The notes under the pieces are model-generated. The model made no database searches and was not told the origin of the DNA. It saw only the letters and a list, made by a program, of their open reading frames with translations. This document shows positions 38,101 through 49,526 of a stretch of DNA of 64,000 bases, piece by piece. The first letter of the stretch is position 1, and each line of letters starts with the position of its first letter. The position numbers and the translations under genes are program-made. The stretch is from Nepenthes gracilis (Eukaryota > Streptophyta > Magnoliopsida > Caryophyllales > Nepenthaceae). Location of the stretch: NCBI GenBank assembly GCA_033239525.1, contig BSYO01000003.1, forward strand, positions 27,955,540 through 28,019,539. Reading direction: 5' to 3'.

Positions 38101-39190
38101 AACATATCGAATATACTTTAACATCAGTTTCGTCCCATTATTGGTAACTAGTACAACGTCACCATTATCAATAATTTGGGACGTTTCTTCATTGTCCATC
38201 CTTATCACTCCAAAGTCCCCTGGAGTGTAAGATGTGAACAAACCCCTTCTTGACGTGGCATGCAAAGTGGCACCAGAATCAATCACTCAACCGGACTCCT
38301 CATCCGTCAGGTTTGCCACGTTCTCTTCACATGTCAGCAGGGGATTGCTTCCTGTGACCACTGAGACGGAGGATTTGTCTTCACTTCGTTCAGTTTCTCC
38401 TTTCTCCTTTTTCGCGTTCACACGCTTTCACTTGAAATATTACTTCTTGATGTGGCCCTTTTTACCACAATATTCGCACTCAAGGTTTTGATGCCTTGAA
38501 CGAGATTTGTTGCGTCCTATCTCTCCAGGCTTCTGGCTTCGTCCTCTACTCCGTCCCCTAGACTTGGTCACAAGTACTTCACTATGAGAAGACGTTGAGG
38601 TCCCTTGTGACCGACTTGACTCATTCATGAGTAAGGAAGCGATGACCACGTCCAATTTGAGAGTATCTTTTTCAAATAGTAGCGTAGTGACAATATGGTC
38701 ATAAGAAGCTGGCAGAGAGGCCAGCAGCACCAATGCCTTATCTTCCTCCTTGATTACCTCATCAATGGTGGATATCTGTGTTACGATCCGATTAAAATTG
38801 TCCAAATACTTTTCAAAACTACCACCTTCTGACAACTACAGACCATAAAACTGTTTCTTTATATGAAACCTGGTTGTCAAGGATTTGGACTTATATCAGC
38901 TCTCCAGCTTCTCCCACACCTCCACCGGATCATTCAGGCCAAGGACCTCCTAGAACATGTTGTCCGCCAGGTATAATTTCATAGTGCAATTGATAAGATT
39001 TCATTTATCTTGCCAATCCTCCACTGACAAGTTTTTCAGCTTATCTTCCTTCTTCTTCAGTGCTTTTATTGTTCCTTCTCTAGTTAGGATATTCTTCACC
39101 CTCTCCTATCAGAGGACGAAGTTGCCCTACCTATTAAACTGTTCTACACTGAATGACAAGTTCTTTGAAGATGATGACGCCATTCAGACG
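35197..39190 (-). pseudogene. Copia-2 gag-pol polyprotein, broken
   Basis: From 39,190 down on the minus strand: gag (38,440-38,835) ending in a zinc knuckle start CEYCGKKGHIKK; a protease frame (38,020-38,286) with an intact Asp-Ser-Gly-Ala; integrase (37,523-37,945) with CPYC, LIHTDMCG and FIDDCSKKLWVY, followed by DNGSEY near 37,480. Its zinc-binding motif reads LGYMS where the family usually has His. Then come the RT start (36,569-37,000), the RT core (36,214-36,438), and an active site that reads Tyr-Val-Gly-Asp at 36,165-36,176, so one catalytic Asp is lost. RNase H (35,197-35,520) has HIDVRYHWMRD. Stops and frameshifts separate the pieces. Confidence 0.93.
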
Positions 39191-39218
39191 GAATTGTCAA
39201 CCCCGCTCTGATTCCACT

Positions 39219-40035
39219 TGTTGGCGGACGAGCGGCCCACTGATAAGGATACAAGAACAATCCTTCTGTTGGTTGAAATGGACGATCAACTAATAAAATA
39301 CAATGTGAAGTAGAAGTAGGAGAAGAAAAAATGAATACCAAATATTTTACGTGAAAAATCCTTCTAAAATAAGAAAAAAATTACGGGACACTAAATCCAC
39401 AAAGGATCACTAGGTATGAGAACAAATTATAGGAGGCAAAAATAAGAATAGAGTAAAAGTAAATAAAGCCCTCACACTTTTTTTCACTTTCTCTCCTCTG
39501 TTTTTCTCACTATCACCTTCATATATCTCAAGTATGCTTATACACACACACATATATACATGCGTCCTCCACCATAACCCAACTGGTAGTTGGTGCTCAA
39601 CTTTTAAGGTCTGCATGTATACATGCACACGTCTTGTACTGCAGCAGACGGCGCATGCCTACTCTTACAAACCGATCAGCTTTTGGAGTCCCAAGAATGA
39701 TATTTACCAACTACTTAATCGGGTAGGTCAACTGTACACCTTTTAAAATTTATAAGTCATTCAAACCTTCTATATTCAGTCGGTCAACTCTGTTGACCGT
39801 CCTCTCATATTGGCCAGTCAATCACACCGTTGACCGATCAAAGTAATCCGTCCTGCTTCTTCAATAGAGTCGGTCGTCTCATAACTTTTTCGATCAACAT
39901 ATTGACCGACAGAGTTGATCGTTCAGAAGGTTCCGGTTAATATGATTAACCAAAATGTCTTCCTCTTAGCACACACACGTGCTCCGTCCAAGTCTTTAGA
40001 TCATAAGGACTTTCACATAGGAGAGATCCCTAACA
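39219..40035 (-). repeat. 5' LTR of Copia-2
   Basis: It is 817 bp, from TGTTGGCGGACG to GATCCCTAACA, next to the primer site and followed by the CATAG target duplication. Confidence 0.9.
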
Positions 40036-41302
40036 CATAGATAGAGTTTGGAAAGTCAAAGAGGTGTTCGTTAATATGAGAGAGGCAAATGTTCAGATGA
40101 TTGTTCATTGAAGATGAAGGTTCTCATTTAAGAGAAGTTGTCACATAAATGAAGCTACCCACTTGAAGTTATTCCCAGTATATATGCACACACAAAAAGG
40201 CCTTTAGTCAAAGAATAAGAGTACAACTAGGCATCTTTGATTAAAATAAAGTGCCAAACACTAAAGATGCAACAAAGGCCTCAGATGAGGTTTTGATATG
40301 ATAGTTTTACTAATATGTCTTATAGTGTCTAGATTAATGAGTAAGACCTTTTAATTTTTTACATTAATGTATAACTTAAGTCTTTCATCAAAATATCACA
40401 ATACACCACCAATTATCCTATTTTCTCAAGAAGTGCCAAAATAAATGCTAAAGTTAGACGACCCTTTAGCTATTTGAAACTCTTTTCATAACCGTAATTC
40501 AATATAACACTACCTTCTTTTGTGTTTGACAATCAAATGCACTAGAATCCTTAATAAAATTTTAACAAATCTTCTATAGTATCCGCGTAACCCAAAGAAA
40601 TTACGTACCTCAATGACATTAATCAGTTGCTTATAGTTTGTGACCACTTCTATCTTTTTCGAATTAACTGTAATTCATTTTTTTCGAAATGATGTAATTT
40701 AAGAATATTATTTTTTCGAGTCAAAACTCATATTTCTTCAATTTCATAAATAATTATCTTTCTCTAAGAGTTTTTTAGGCAATTTTCAAATAAATCTCGT
40801 GCTCCTTATGATTCCTCAACTAGGTCAAAATGTCATGAATGAAAACTACCAAAAAAGGGTCCAAATGCAGTTTAAATACCTGAATTATCAAATTCATAAA
40901 TGTTGTAGGGGATTAGCCAAATCAAATAGCATTACTAAAAATTCATCATTGTCATACCTCGTTTGAAAAGTTACCTTCGTTATGCCGTTCTTCTAGATCA
41001 AAAATTACTGATACTTAAAACGAAAATCAATCTTGAAGAAAATATCCACTCATTACAATTGATCATATAAATCATTATTTATTTACAAGAGATATTTATT
41101 CTTAATTGTGTTATTATTAAACTCTTATTAATTAAACATAATCCCATCATTTCATCTTCCTTTTAAACAAATAGTAGGTGAGTACTATAAGGTGACACAC
41201 TTGATTTTATAAATCCCCTATCCAATAACTTTTTACTTGTTCTTCAATTTTCTTAATCCCAAAGGAGCTATCCCATGCCAATTTTTAGAAATCGGCATGT
41301 AC
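40036..41302. repeat. Block B, right arm, with gypsy RT remnant
   Basis: This continues block B after Copia-2 and matches 9,815-11,080. On the minus strand (about 41,300-40,250) it carries the same decayed gypsy reverse-transcriptase remnant, with the IEEQV..KLLD-like stretch at 41,220-41,260 and the YYRRFV-like region near 40,560. Homology to block A ends at 41,302 within the RT remnant. Confidence 0.8.
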
Positions 41303-42329
41303 AAGTTGGGACAATAATAATAAATTTCACCATGATTACAAAATATTTTGATAATAGTATAAAAATACACTTAAACTTTGGTCAAATCAGGTGGTCGATT
41401 GATGCCAAATTTATGGTCAGACTCGACTTCGATGCCAATTGTTATAATTTAGTAGGAAAGAAGATAGCAAATCTAGAAGTTATGACATAAGAGCGCGTTA
41501 TTTATATTAGAGGAAATATGAGATATGGAAAAATTATAGAGGATAGAAAAATAGAGGATTGAGTTTCACTCTCATAAATTCTTAATTTGATTTTTCACAC
41601 ATAAGTGTACCTTTCTCTATTTATAGATAGTGAAATTGATGAAATAATAAATGTGAGAATATTTTAAAATATTATTAATAAATAATCTTTATAGACTTTT
41701 CTAGAATTTCTCTTTAAATGCTAGGTCACTAATTTTTAGAACTATGATAAATATGTATCATAAATAAATAAATTTTATATTTCAAGAATTTTATTTGGTG
41801 GTGATTTCTTTGGATTTTTTTTTTTGAATGATTTATGAAATTTTGAGATTACAGTGGATCATACTAAATGATTGCAATTTGGGAGGCAACTTGATAAATA
41901 AGTGTTTTAGATGATTTATCTATCGCTTTTAAGTTTAAAGTTATTAAATTTTTTTATATAATATAATATATATTTAATAATTTATTAGAATGATTAAATA
42001 TTATAATCTGATATTATTTAAATATATTTATTAAAAAATTATTTTTCATTGATTTAATTTTTAATTAAAAAATATTTAACTAACTATAAAATTAGTCCTT
42101 TCATTGGCCTATAAAAGGAGGCAACCCATCATATATTGTCTGAGTTAATTTCGGTCTCATCTGACATTTATCGAAATGGGAAGTTACTACTTACACATAG
42201 TCATCCTTTTGATTTTTTGATTTTTTTTTTGAAAAGAACAATGGAGAAAAATTGATCTTTGATTTTTTGAGAAAATAATGCCAGTATGGATATAGACTTG
42301 TCACTTATACATATTTCCTATTCTTTACT
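41303..42329. other. AT-rich intergenic DNA, no gene seen
   Basis: There is no convincing coding frame. A TATAAAAGG (42,110-42,118) lies in an otherwise unremarkable stretch, with nothing downstream on the plus strand that it could serve. Poly-T and poly-A runs near 42,220 are simple. Confidence 0.55.
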
Positions 42330-42690
42330 TGTAAATTAATATGATAATTTGGCAATTCAAATAACAGATTTATGTCTAATAAAATTTATATAAAAATCAA
42401 AAAGCGTTGTTGCACGAGGAATTATTAAAAAGGCAAATGATGTAAAATGATATAATACATATAAAGATTTAACTGACAAGATGGAAAGACAAGAGACAAT
42501 ATGATTGTCAAATAGGCCTACAATTACACTGTAATAAAATATTAATATCCTTTTCAAACATCTAACTATCAATCAATATTCTATGGACCATCTCGACATC
42601 TCATTTCCTGTGATTTAGTTATTCATACTCTCTCTCTTTCATTTTATCATACAGATATTTAAGCTTTCACAATAGAAATATTATGTAGTA
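42330..42690 (-). repeat. Downstream flank of the inverted SDR copy
   Basis: The reverse complement aligns with 29,640-30,050, through the AACAATGCTTTATGATTTTT-like region that also opens the window. Homology stops near 42,330. It shows that the inverted SDR exon moved together with its 3' flank. Confidence 0.8.
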
Positions 42691-43292
42691 TCAAAATGTT
42701 GATTGCTCTGTCTTATCAAAATATTGACCAGAAGACCCACCATCTGGCATTAAGGCCAACATAATAGGACCTCTTGCACCTTCTTCAACAGTCAAGGACC
42801 CAGTGTTGAAGTTAATATCTGTGCTCACGTAGCCAGGGTGAACTGCATTGATTGAAATATTAGGATATTTGTTTGCAAGAATCCTAGTATAAGCATTAAC
42901 AGCAGCTTTTGATACTATGTAAGCTGAAAATTGTTTAGGCCATCCTTTATTTTTAATTTGACCTTGCTTGACATCCTCTAGGAATTCCTTTACTACTTCA
43001 TCTACTTTGTCTTCTGTAAGCTCATCAATATCTCCAAGCTTCTGGAATGCTTTTTCATTTGAAATATACTGCATGAAACATTTATATTACTATTAGCAAA
43101 AATCATATGGAAGAAGAAGAAGGAAAAGGTTTTGCGGTGTAGGTTTCATATCGGCATGTGCCTTAAAGTTTTGAGTAATTACTAATTGCATTATAACGGT
43201 CACCGATTTGAAAATTTTTATATTCATATCATATTATTTTTAAGTTGTTAGATGTTACGCCTTTAATAGTAATGGACATGTATAAAGGACAT
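42691..43292 (-). pseudogene. SDR3: inverted fragment with the last SDR exon only
   Basis: Minus-strand exon 43,068-42,691 encodes 125 residues equal to the last exon of SDR1 with no stop. It has YIVSK (catalytic Tyr and Lys kept), [10 protein letters not shown] and TVEEGARG. It begins after TGCAG, the normal acceptor. About 220 bases of the preceding intron follow to 43,292, and then homology ends in unrelated GC-rich DNA. Exons 1-4 (cofactor-binding half) are absent, so it cannot be an oxidoreductase by itself. It is called a pseudogene because it lacks a start, promoter and Rossmann half. It is less decayed than SDR2. Confidence 0.88.
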
Positions 43293-45295
43293 CAGAAGAC
43301 AGTTTGCTGACCTAGCGAGATCACCATTCATGACGGGGATTTGGACATCTCCATCTCCTCGTGGCATTCGGGAACTAAATCTAAAGTTCTGTGATTGAAT
43401 TTTCAATCCGCTACCCCACCTGCATCACATCGGCGCTTCGCCAAACTCCCAGGGCCTCGTAAGTTCCCAAAATAGTGTTAGAAACAGATTGGAACGCCCT
43501 CAAGGGTGGCAAAGCTCTCAGCCCCCTTGCCTTTCGCGTTTCACGCCAGAAGACACTTCCCCCTAGTCACCCACCCTCTGTACCTGCGGGTCGCATGTTG
43601 GCAATGAGAGCACGGCATCCAAATCATACAGCCGGATCAGCATGGCAAACCTAGTCCTTCGGAGTGTAGAGGTTGTAGATCATAGCACCAACAAAAGTGT
43701 CTCAACAACCCTCCGGAGCGGTGCACCTAAGCCGAGCACTCGGGACAATCGATCACAAGGGTATTGCACGCCATCCGCCACAAGCACTGTCGATGATTCC
43801 ATGACAAATCCAAATAACTCTTGCATATATTATGCAGAGTGCTTAAATCATACGTTAATTAATGAAATAATCATTTCATATGCTTAATCTTCACATGCAA
43901 ATGCTTGCACATAGTCTCATAGCATCAAACAACCTAAATTGCCCTAAGTCGGGTGAACTTTCGTTTCGTGTAACTCGACCTACGAAATGTCAAAGAATCA
44001 CAGTCCGTCTATTGAGCGGCCCATGCATTGTCGAATTTTGAACTTCAATCCCGCGCTCGAGTGGCACATGAGCTTGGTCAATTTTTGAACCTTGATCCCG
44101 CTAATGAGCGGCCCCAGATGCGGTCGAACACAAAACCTTATGGGGTTTACAAAGATGCGTACATCGACCTCTTCCTAAAGATAGCACCATCAATAGACGA
44201 CGATCAGCAGACTAGGATCAAACGCATGAAAACTATTACATTCTCTGACAGGACCGAGCACCAATATGGTTACGTTCGACGACGGCCTAGAATTTGCCAA
44301 AGCCCGACGACTACAGTCATGAAATCCAATTGACCATTGTAAGGCTCATACATACCCGTGCAATGACATCCTTCTATAGGATCGAGCACAAACAGACAAA
44401 CATGTCCAGCCAAGCCTGGCTACGATAGTTGCCCTACTTAGCCGACAAGCATGTTTCCTTGTGCCACGACCTCCTCTCGCCAGGAGCTAGTGCAACTAAG
44501 CAAGCACGTCCTTCCAAGACTAGCGGCTATAGCAACAGCGCTCAGGCGGCAGACAAAGAGATGTTGCAAAAAGAAATTCCACAAGCCCAAAGATGCTAGC
44601 TACAATGATCAAAACGGTTTAACTATTTGGTGAAAGTTCAAGATGTACATCGACTCCCAAACAAGACAAGCCATAGCCACACACAATGAAGTCCTGTGCC
44701 GACTCCTAGTGGTGACGACGACCCGGATCTGAGGAGACCTCAACAGCACCTCCCCCAACTGCCGCCTATAGTCCAGTGTGGGCAACAAGTGGCATGGCCG
44801 TTTGCCCTAGTAGGCCGGAGAAGAGGCAACCTTCTCCCCTTCGAGAGCTGAGCCACCACTCCCATAAGCCTCTCCAGCAACGACTACGCAGCAACAATTG
44901 GTAAAAGGCAACAACCAATCCACACCGGAGTAGCGCCTATTACAGCAAGAGAACAACCCAAGCAGGGAAATCACGACAAACTTTAAGCACATTTTTAAAT
45001 ATCTCAAAACCTCCTTCGATCCCGGCCAATGGCAATGTAAGCTCCATACGACCTCCGATCTCTCACATCACTTGGCTGATAGGAGAATAATTCACGAAAT
45101 AAGGCGTAGGAAGCCGCACCATTTATAGTTGGGGGAGGAGATCAGCAAGCCATTATAGCAGAAAATCACGTCCTGTTGATCAAGCCGACAATTTACAGGA
45201 TTTCTTAGAAAGGAATGCGCACAGACCTATAGAAGGCGTCTCATCAAAGGCATGCTGGGGGTTAAAAATTTTAAACCTCTTAATATGGGGGCTAA
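43293..45295. mobile_element. Decayed GC-richer transposon-like DNA, family uncertain
   Basis: Composition jumps from AT-rich to GC-richer at the SDR3 break. Text such as ACTCGGGACAATCGATCACA and runs of short frames suggest an old gypsy-type element, but no domain survives that I can name. The last bases before 45,296 (TTAATATGGGGGCTAA) look like a polypurine tract, which would make the next sequence an LTR start. Confidence 0.4.
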
Positions 45296-46535
45296 TGATG
45301 GATTATGCACCGATGAGCCTGCCCCGAGCCTAGGCTTGCAGTAGACAGACGATCAAGAGGCAGTAGTTTAGTGAAATTCGATGTGGGCCAGGCCAATAAA
45401 ATGCCGAGCAGTGCTCGATTAGCGGCTCGTAAAAAGGTGGCCCAAAGACGGCTTGCTAACTCGGCCAACGCACTAATGGGCTCGCTAGCGCATGGTCCTA
45501 AAAAAGGCGACAACAGTAGGGGCGAATATTCAACGGCTAGCTTGTCATGCGCCTAACCACCGTGAATGCCGGTCCCCAAGAGAGGAAGGCCCAATCACAA
45601 CGTTCCTAAAGACAACAAGGTCGACAACAATCGACCCACGCTCCAAAGCATTTTCCTCTACGACTGCCCCTTCCCCTCTTTGAAAGAGGGGGGCTCAAAA
45701 CATCTCAAGGGAGAGGTCCCTCAAAAATGGAGAAAAAGGCAGATCACCAAGAGAAGGTAGCATTCAGTCTCAAAGCCACTCCTCGCCAAACGCAACCCTT
45801 CCTCCAGGCCATCATTAGTCCTAGCTCGTAGTCGCACAAGCTTCACGATAGCTCCTAACTCCTTCGCCGCTAGGCCGACAATGATGATTCGTACAGTGAG
45901 GCGTAAAGAGTCCCCCCATGTATAACCTAGGGGAGGCGCTAGCCAAAAGGAGGGTCCATCTCAGATGATGGAAGCAATTAGGATCCATCACTCTCCGCCA
46001 CTCTCCCTCCCTTTGATCAATTTGGTCCCACGGTGCTTCCATGACCAAAGGGCACCAACAGAAGGATCCATAACAACTTGGGCCACATCTCTGAAGCACG
46101 GCGTTGGATCTTGAATGGTCCCATGCACTGAGAACCCTCTAAACCGCACCCTGGCTAGGCACACTCCGAAAGAGAAAAGTCCTCCGTCTTTCTAAACCCC
46201 CCTGGTCGGGCGCACTCAATAGGAGCGCAGTCCTCCATCCCTCAAAGCAGCTCCCTAATTGAGTGCACCAAAACACTCAATCTCTCGTAATGTGCAACAA
46301 CGCATACTTATTCTCCTCCTATCTTTCTATCCAGTTGCGAAAGATTATTGACTTGAATTTCAGATGATATATAGAGGAGCAAGTCTCGTTAATTTTCTGA
46401 CCTTTTATTTGTTAATTGTTTTGCACAAGATCCAAGTTTAAAACAACAGTGACCGAATCGATTTCAACTCGACCCGTTGTGGAGGATCGAGCAACTTCCT
46501 AACCTATTCAATAATCCAAATCCGAAGAAACATCA
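45296..46535 (+). repeat. Gypsy-like LTR A
   Basis: It begins TGATGGATTATGCACC after a polypurine-like tract and ends GAAGAAACATCA, directly followed by TTGGCAACGTCTGTGAG. That resembles the junction after the LTR at 24,562. Its last 530 bases align with the end of LTR B (47,530-48,598), including AACACTCAATC, TTATTCTC and CAATAATCCAAATCCGAA-like words. The left boundary is inferred. Confidence 0.55.
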
Positions 46536-47500
46536 TTGGCAACGTCTGTGAGAACCAACTGAAAAGTCTTTCCACTGCACAACAATAAAGCAAGCACAAT
46601 CAATATTCATGCTCCAGCCAGCTCATTGGTCAGAGACACCGCCGCCCGTGGTGACAACCCTTCAGATAGCCTCGGTGATGTCAAACCTGCCTTCGGCTAG
46701 CATGCACCCACCACCCAAAAGGACATTGTGCTTGAGCTACTCTAAGCATCATGCGCATGCCTAGACAGGAAACGACTAGGGGTTCCTACCTCCTGAGCCC
46801 GAGCATCAACGTTCCCAAAGGAAAAACCTCATCCGCGATGACCTCGATATTTGAGAGAATACGAGCGACAGGGCCATTCCCAAAAGAAATTTCATCCAGG
46901 TCCCAAAGCGGGAGACAAAAGCCCAAAAGAGGAGACTCCTACGATGTTCCCAAGATAACCGATGACCTTCTGCCCATAAAAAAAACCCCTGCAGCACTGA
47001 CAACCATCATATCATTCTCTCGCTAAAGGCAAAAAGAACAACCCGGAGAAGCCTTTAGAGTGCTCATCCCTCTACTCGCCAGTGGCCTCGTTGGAGCGAG
47101 AAGCCTGACCTAGGAGCTTGGCAAGGTCAATCCTACTAACACCTCTCACTAACTCAACGCAGACCAATGGATCCTGCAGAATCTATCACGATTCTCATGA
47201 TAGGAACCTCGACTTGTTCGTCCCGCTACCCATCGCACCAGCCAGAAACATTCCCTATGGTGATGACCCCTCCTCGGGTAGCTATGCTGATGGACAACTG
47301 ACCCCAAATCGTGTAGGCACTCAGAGTTTGGATGAGTGCCCTCTTTCGGACCGCACGTGTCCATCTAAAGGAGCAACGCTAAGAGCTCCATCCTCCAACT
47401 CCCAGACAATCAAACGAATCAACATCCACAGAGCATTCAGTAGCCTAACGACCTCGTGGCCCGGGCGGCCACGGGTGACAGGGCCTAGCAACAGCAAGAA
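46536..47500 (+). other. Short internal region between two LTR ends
   Basis: About 1 kb without long frames separates LTR A and LTR B. It is GC-richer. Its first part (PRPAHWSETPPPVVTT-like) has the look of a gag N-terminus, but no gag core, protease or polymerase is present. It may be a deletion derivative or a non-autonomous gypsy element. Confidence 0.4.
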
Positions 47501-48598
47501 GACCGACTGAGTCATGAGATGTGCCATGAAAGCCTAGAGCAGTACGATCCATGCAACTCCCATGGCCAAAGCGAACCAGCGACAAGGTCCATGACAACTC
47601 GGACCTCATCTTTGAAGCATGGCAATATCCTGAACGGTCCCACACGGTGAGAGCACTTTAAGCCACCCCCTAGCCAAGCACACTCAACAGGAGTACAGTC
47701 CTCCGTCTCTCTAACCTGTCTCCTAGTCAGACACACTCAATAAGAGCGCAGTTCTCTATCTCTCTAAACCGCCCTTCAGACGGGCGCACTTATCGAAGTC
47801 TTAGCCACCATCTCTAAGCCACTACTCAGTCGAGCACACGTCTAAGCCTCTCCCAAGCCAAACGCATTCAACAGGAGCGTAGTCTTCCATCTCTCAAAGC
47901 CGTCCCCTAGCCGAGTGCACTCGGTAGGAGCGTAATCCTCCATCTCACCAAGCTACTCCTAGGTCAGGCGCACTCAGCAAGAGTGTAGTTATCCGTCTCT
48001 AAGCCGCCCCTCGGTCAAGCGCACTTGTCGAAACCTTATCGTCCATCCCTAAATTGCTCTCAGACGGGCACATCTCTAAACCGCACATTGGTCGGGCACA
48101 TGTAGAAAGAACACAGTCCTCTATCTCTCTAAGCCGCTTCTTAATCAAGCGTACTTGTTAAAGTCATATCCTCCATCTCTATCTCGGCCCTCAATTGGGC
48201 ACACATCTAAACCGCCCCTTGGTCGGGCGCACTCAACAGGATCCCTATCCTCCATCTATCTAATCCACGCCTAGTTAGACGCATTTATCGGAGCTCAATC
48301 TTTCATTTATAAACTGCTCACTAGTTGGGTGTACCCAAACACTCAATCCCCAACAATGTGTATCAACACATACTTATTCTCTCATATTTCTATCAAGTTG
48401 AAAAAGACTACTAATTTAAATATCAAAGAATATACCGATGAGTGAATCTCATCAATCTTCTTATCTCTTATTTGTTAGTTGTATTGCGTAAAATCCAAAT
48501 TCGAAGCAATGGAGATTTGATCAGCTCCAATTCAACCCATTATAAAAAATTGAGCAATTTCCTAACTCGTTCAACAACTCAGATCCGAAAACGCATCA
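47501..48598 (+). repeat. Gypsy-like LTR B (5' truncated), with repeat expansion
   Basis: From about 47,530 it follows LTR A (CCCATGGCCAAAG; GAAGCATGGC; GGTCCCACACGGTGAGA). The region equal to 46,120-46,260 has expanded to nearly 700 bases of tandem repeats. It ends GATCCGAAAACGCATCA, like the LTR end at 24,562. Confidence 0.6.
47651..48342. repeat. Degenerate tandem array, unit about 53 bp, about 13-15 copies
   Basis: The unit is close to CCGCCC.TGGTCGGGCGCACT followed by CAACAGGAGCG.AGTCCTCC and ATCTCTCTAAG. Some units are cut to 27 bases. LTR A has only two to three copies of the same unit (46,140-46,275). Units differ by about 10-30 percent. Confidence 0.85.
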
Positions 48599-48748
48599 CA
48601 ATCTACTTGGTAGGGGGCTTATTTTTTAAACTTCACTCAGCTTCCTCCCTTACCACTAAATTTTTTTACATCTCTAGCTTCCAAGAGGGCAAAGGACACA
48701 GAACCGATTATTAGAAGGATCTTCTAATCAACTATTATCTGATCACAA

Positions 48749-48783
<35 letters not shown>

Positions 48784-49526
48784 CAACGAGTAATTGTGTT
48801 GTCAAAGAGTAATTAACGATCAGTTACCATGTACCACTCCATTATATCAAATGGGCATATATCTAATTATACAATTCTAATAATCAATTCTATCATACAC
48901 AATGTGTATTCCAATTCACATAAAATATTAATATATCAGGAGCTGTTGTACATTAATATATTTACATAATACAATCAAAATTCTTTGGGTAATTATAAAA
49001 TCTTAAAATGCACAATCTGATATGAGCAGCATCCAACTTACCAATGCAGGATTACAATCTTAACCTTGCGCAAAAACCACAATATCTCAACCACCGTAGT
49101 GAGCATTAGATACAACTTCAATTGGTAAGTAAGATTGTAATCTAATCATTCGAGGCATCTAATACCTCATGTCATAGATCTGATACCTCCCCACCCAAAC
49201 GCCCGGGAGAAGGTGACAGGTTGTTTCACCACCCCTACACGCCTGGGCAGTGGGCCCATTCCCCAGATGTCCATGCAACAGGTTTAAGGGGCCTACGGGG
49301 CATTTAGGCCCGTTCCACAGACGTCCATGCAGAGGTCCAAAAAATACAAAATGCCACTTTAGGCCTAGGGGGCAAGACATTCAAATTCCTCATTAAATAT
49401 GTCAAGGAGAATCAATGGTGCAACAGGTTGCCTATGCGAGTGCTACATGGTGTCTAATTTCATGTGCATTTCTTTTAAGGGGAAAAAACCAACCTGCAAA
49501 ATGAGATGACCAGGTATATAAGCAGG
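48599..49526. other. Region between LTR B and the RRP4 stop codon
   Basis: It contains a (TA)n run (48,752-48,780) and AT-rich DNA, then from about 49,160 a GC-richer stretch that may belong to the RRP4 3' untranslated region or a repeat. I see no clear AATAAA on the minus strand below 49,527 and no gene. Confidence 0.5.

Larger units (their letters stand above)
33931..40035 (-). mobile_element. Copia-2, second Ty1/copia element of the same family, degenerate
   Basis: This minus-strand element has a perfect 5-bp target duplication, CATAG, at 33,926-33,930 and 40,036-40,040. Its LTRs are at 33,931-35,187 (3' LTR, enlarged by an internal insertion) and 39,219-40,035 (5' LTR). The primer site at 39,206-39,216 has one mismatch (TGGAATCAGAG). 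Block A keeps the empty CATAG at 9,815-9,819. The internal order is the same as in Copia-1. Both elements have LTR ends of the TGTTGG/CTAACA type and closely similar coding pieces, so they are one family that inserted twice. Confidence 0.93.

Noticed and set aside
42110..42118. TATAAAAGG as a promoter
   Set aside because: No gene or transcript signal lies within a reasonable distance downstream on the plus strand.
45566..47510. Several medium plus-strand frames in the GC-richer region
   Set aside because: They are short, overlapping in both strands and inside LTR-like DNA; GC-rich sequence keeps frames open by chance.
47651..48342. CRISPR-like or satellite array
   Set aside because: The units are contiguous, diverged and not separated by unique spacers, and they lie within a plant LTR. 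It is a tandem repeat, not a CRISPR.
49159..49380. Minus-strand frame after the RRP4 stop
   Set aside because: It is Gly/Pro/His-rich and composition-driven, with no homology that I recognise, and lies in the probable 3' untranslated region.
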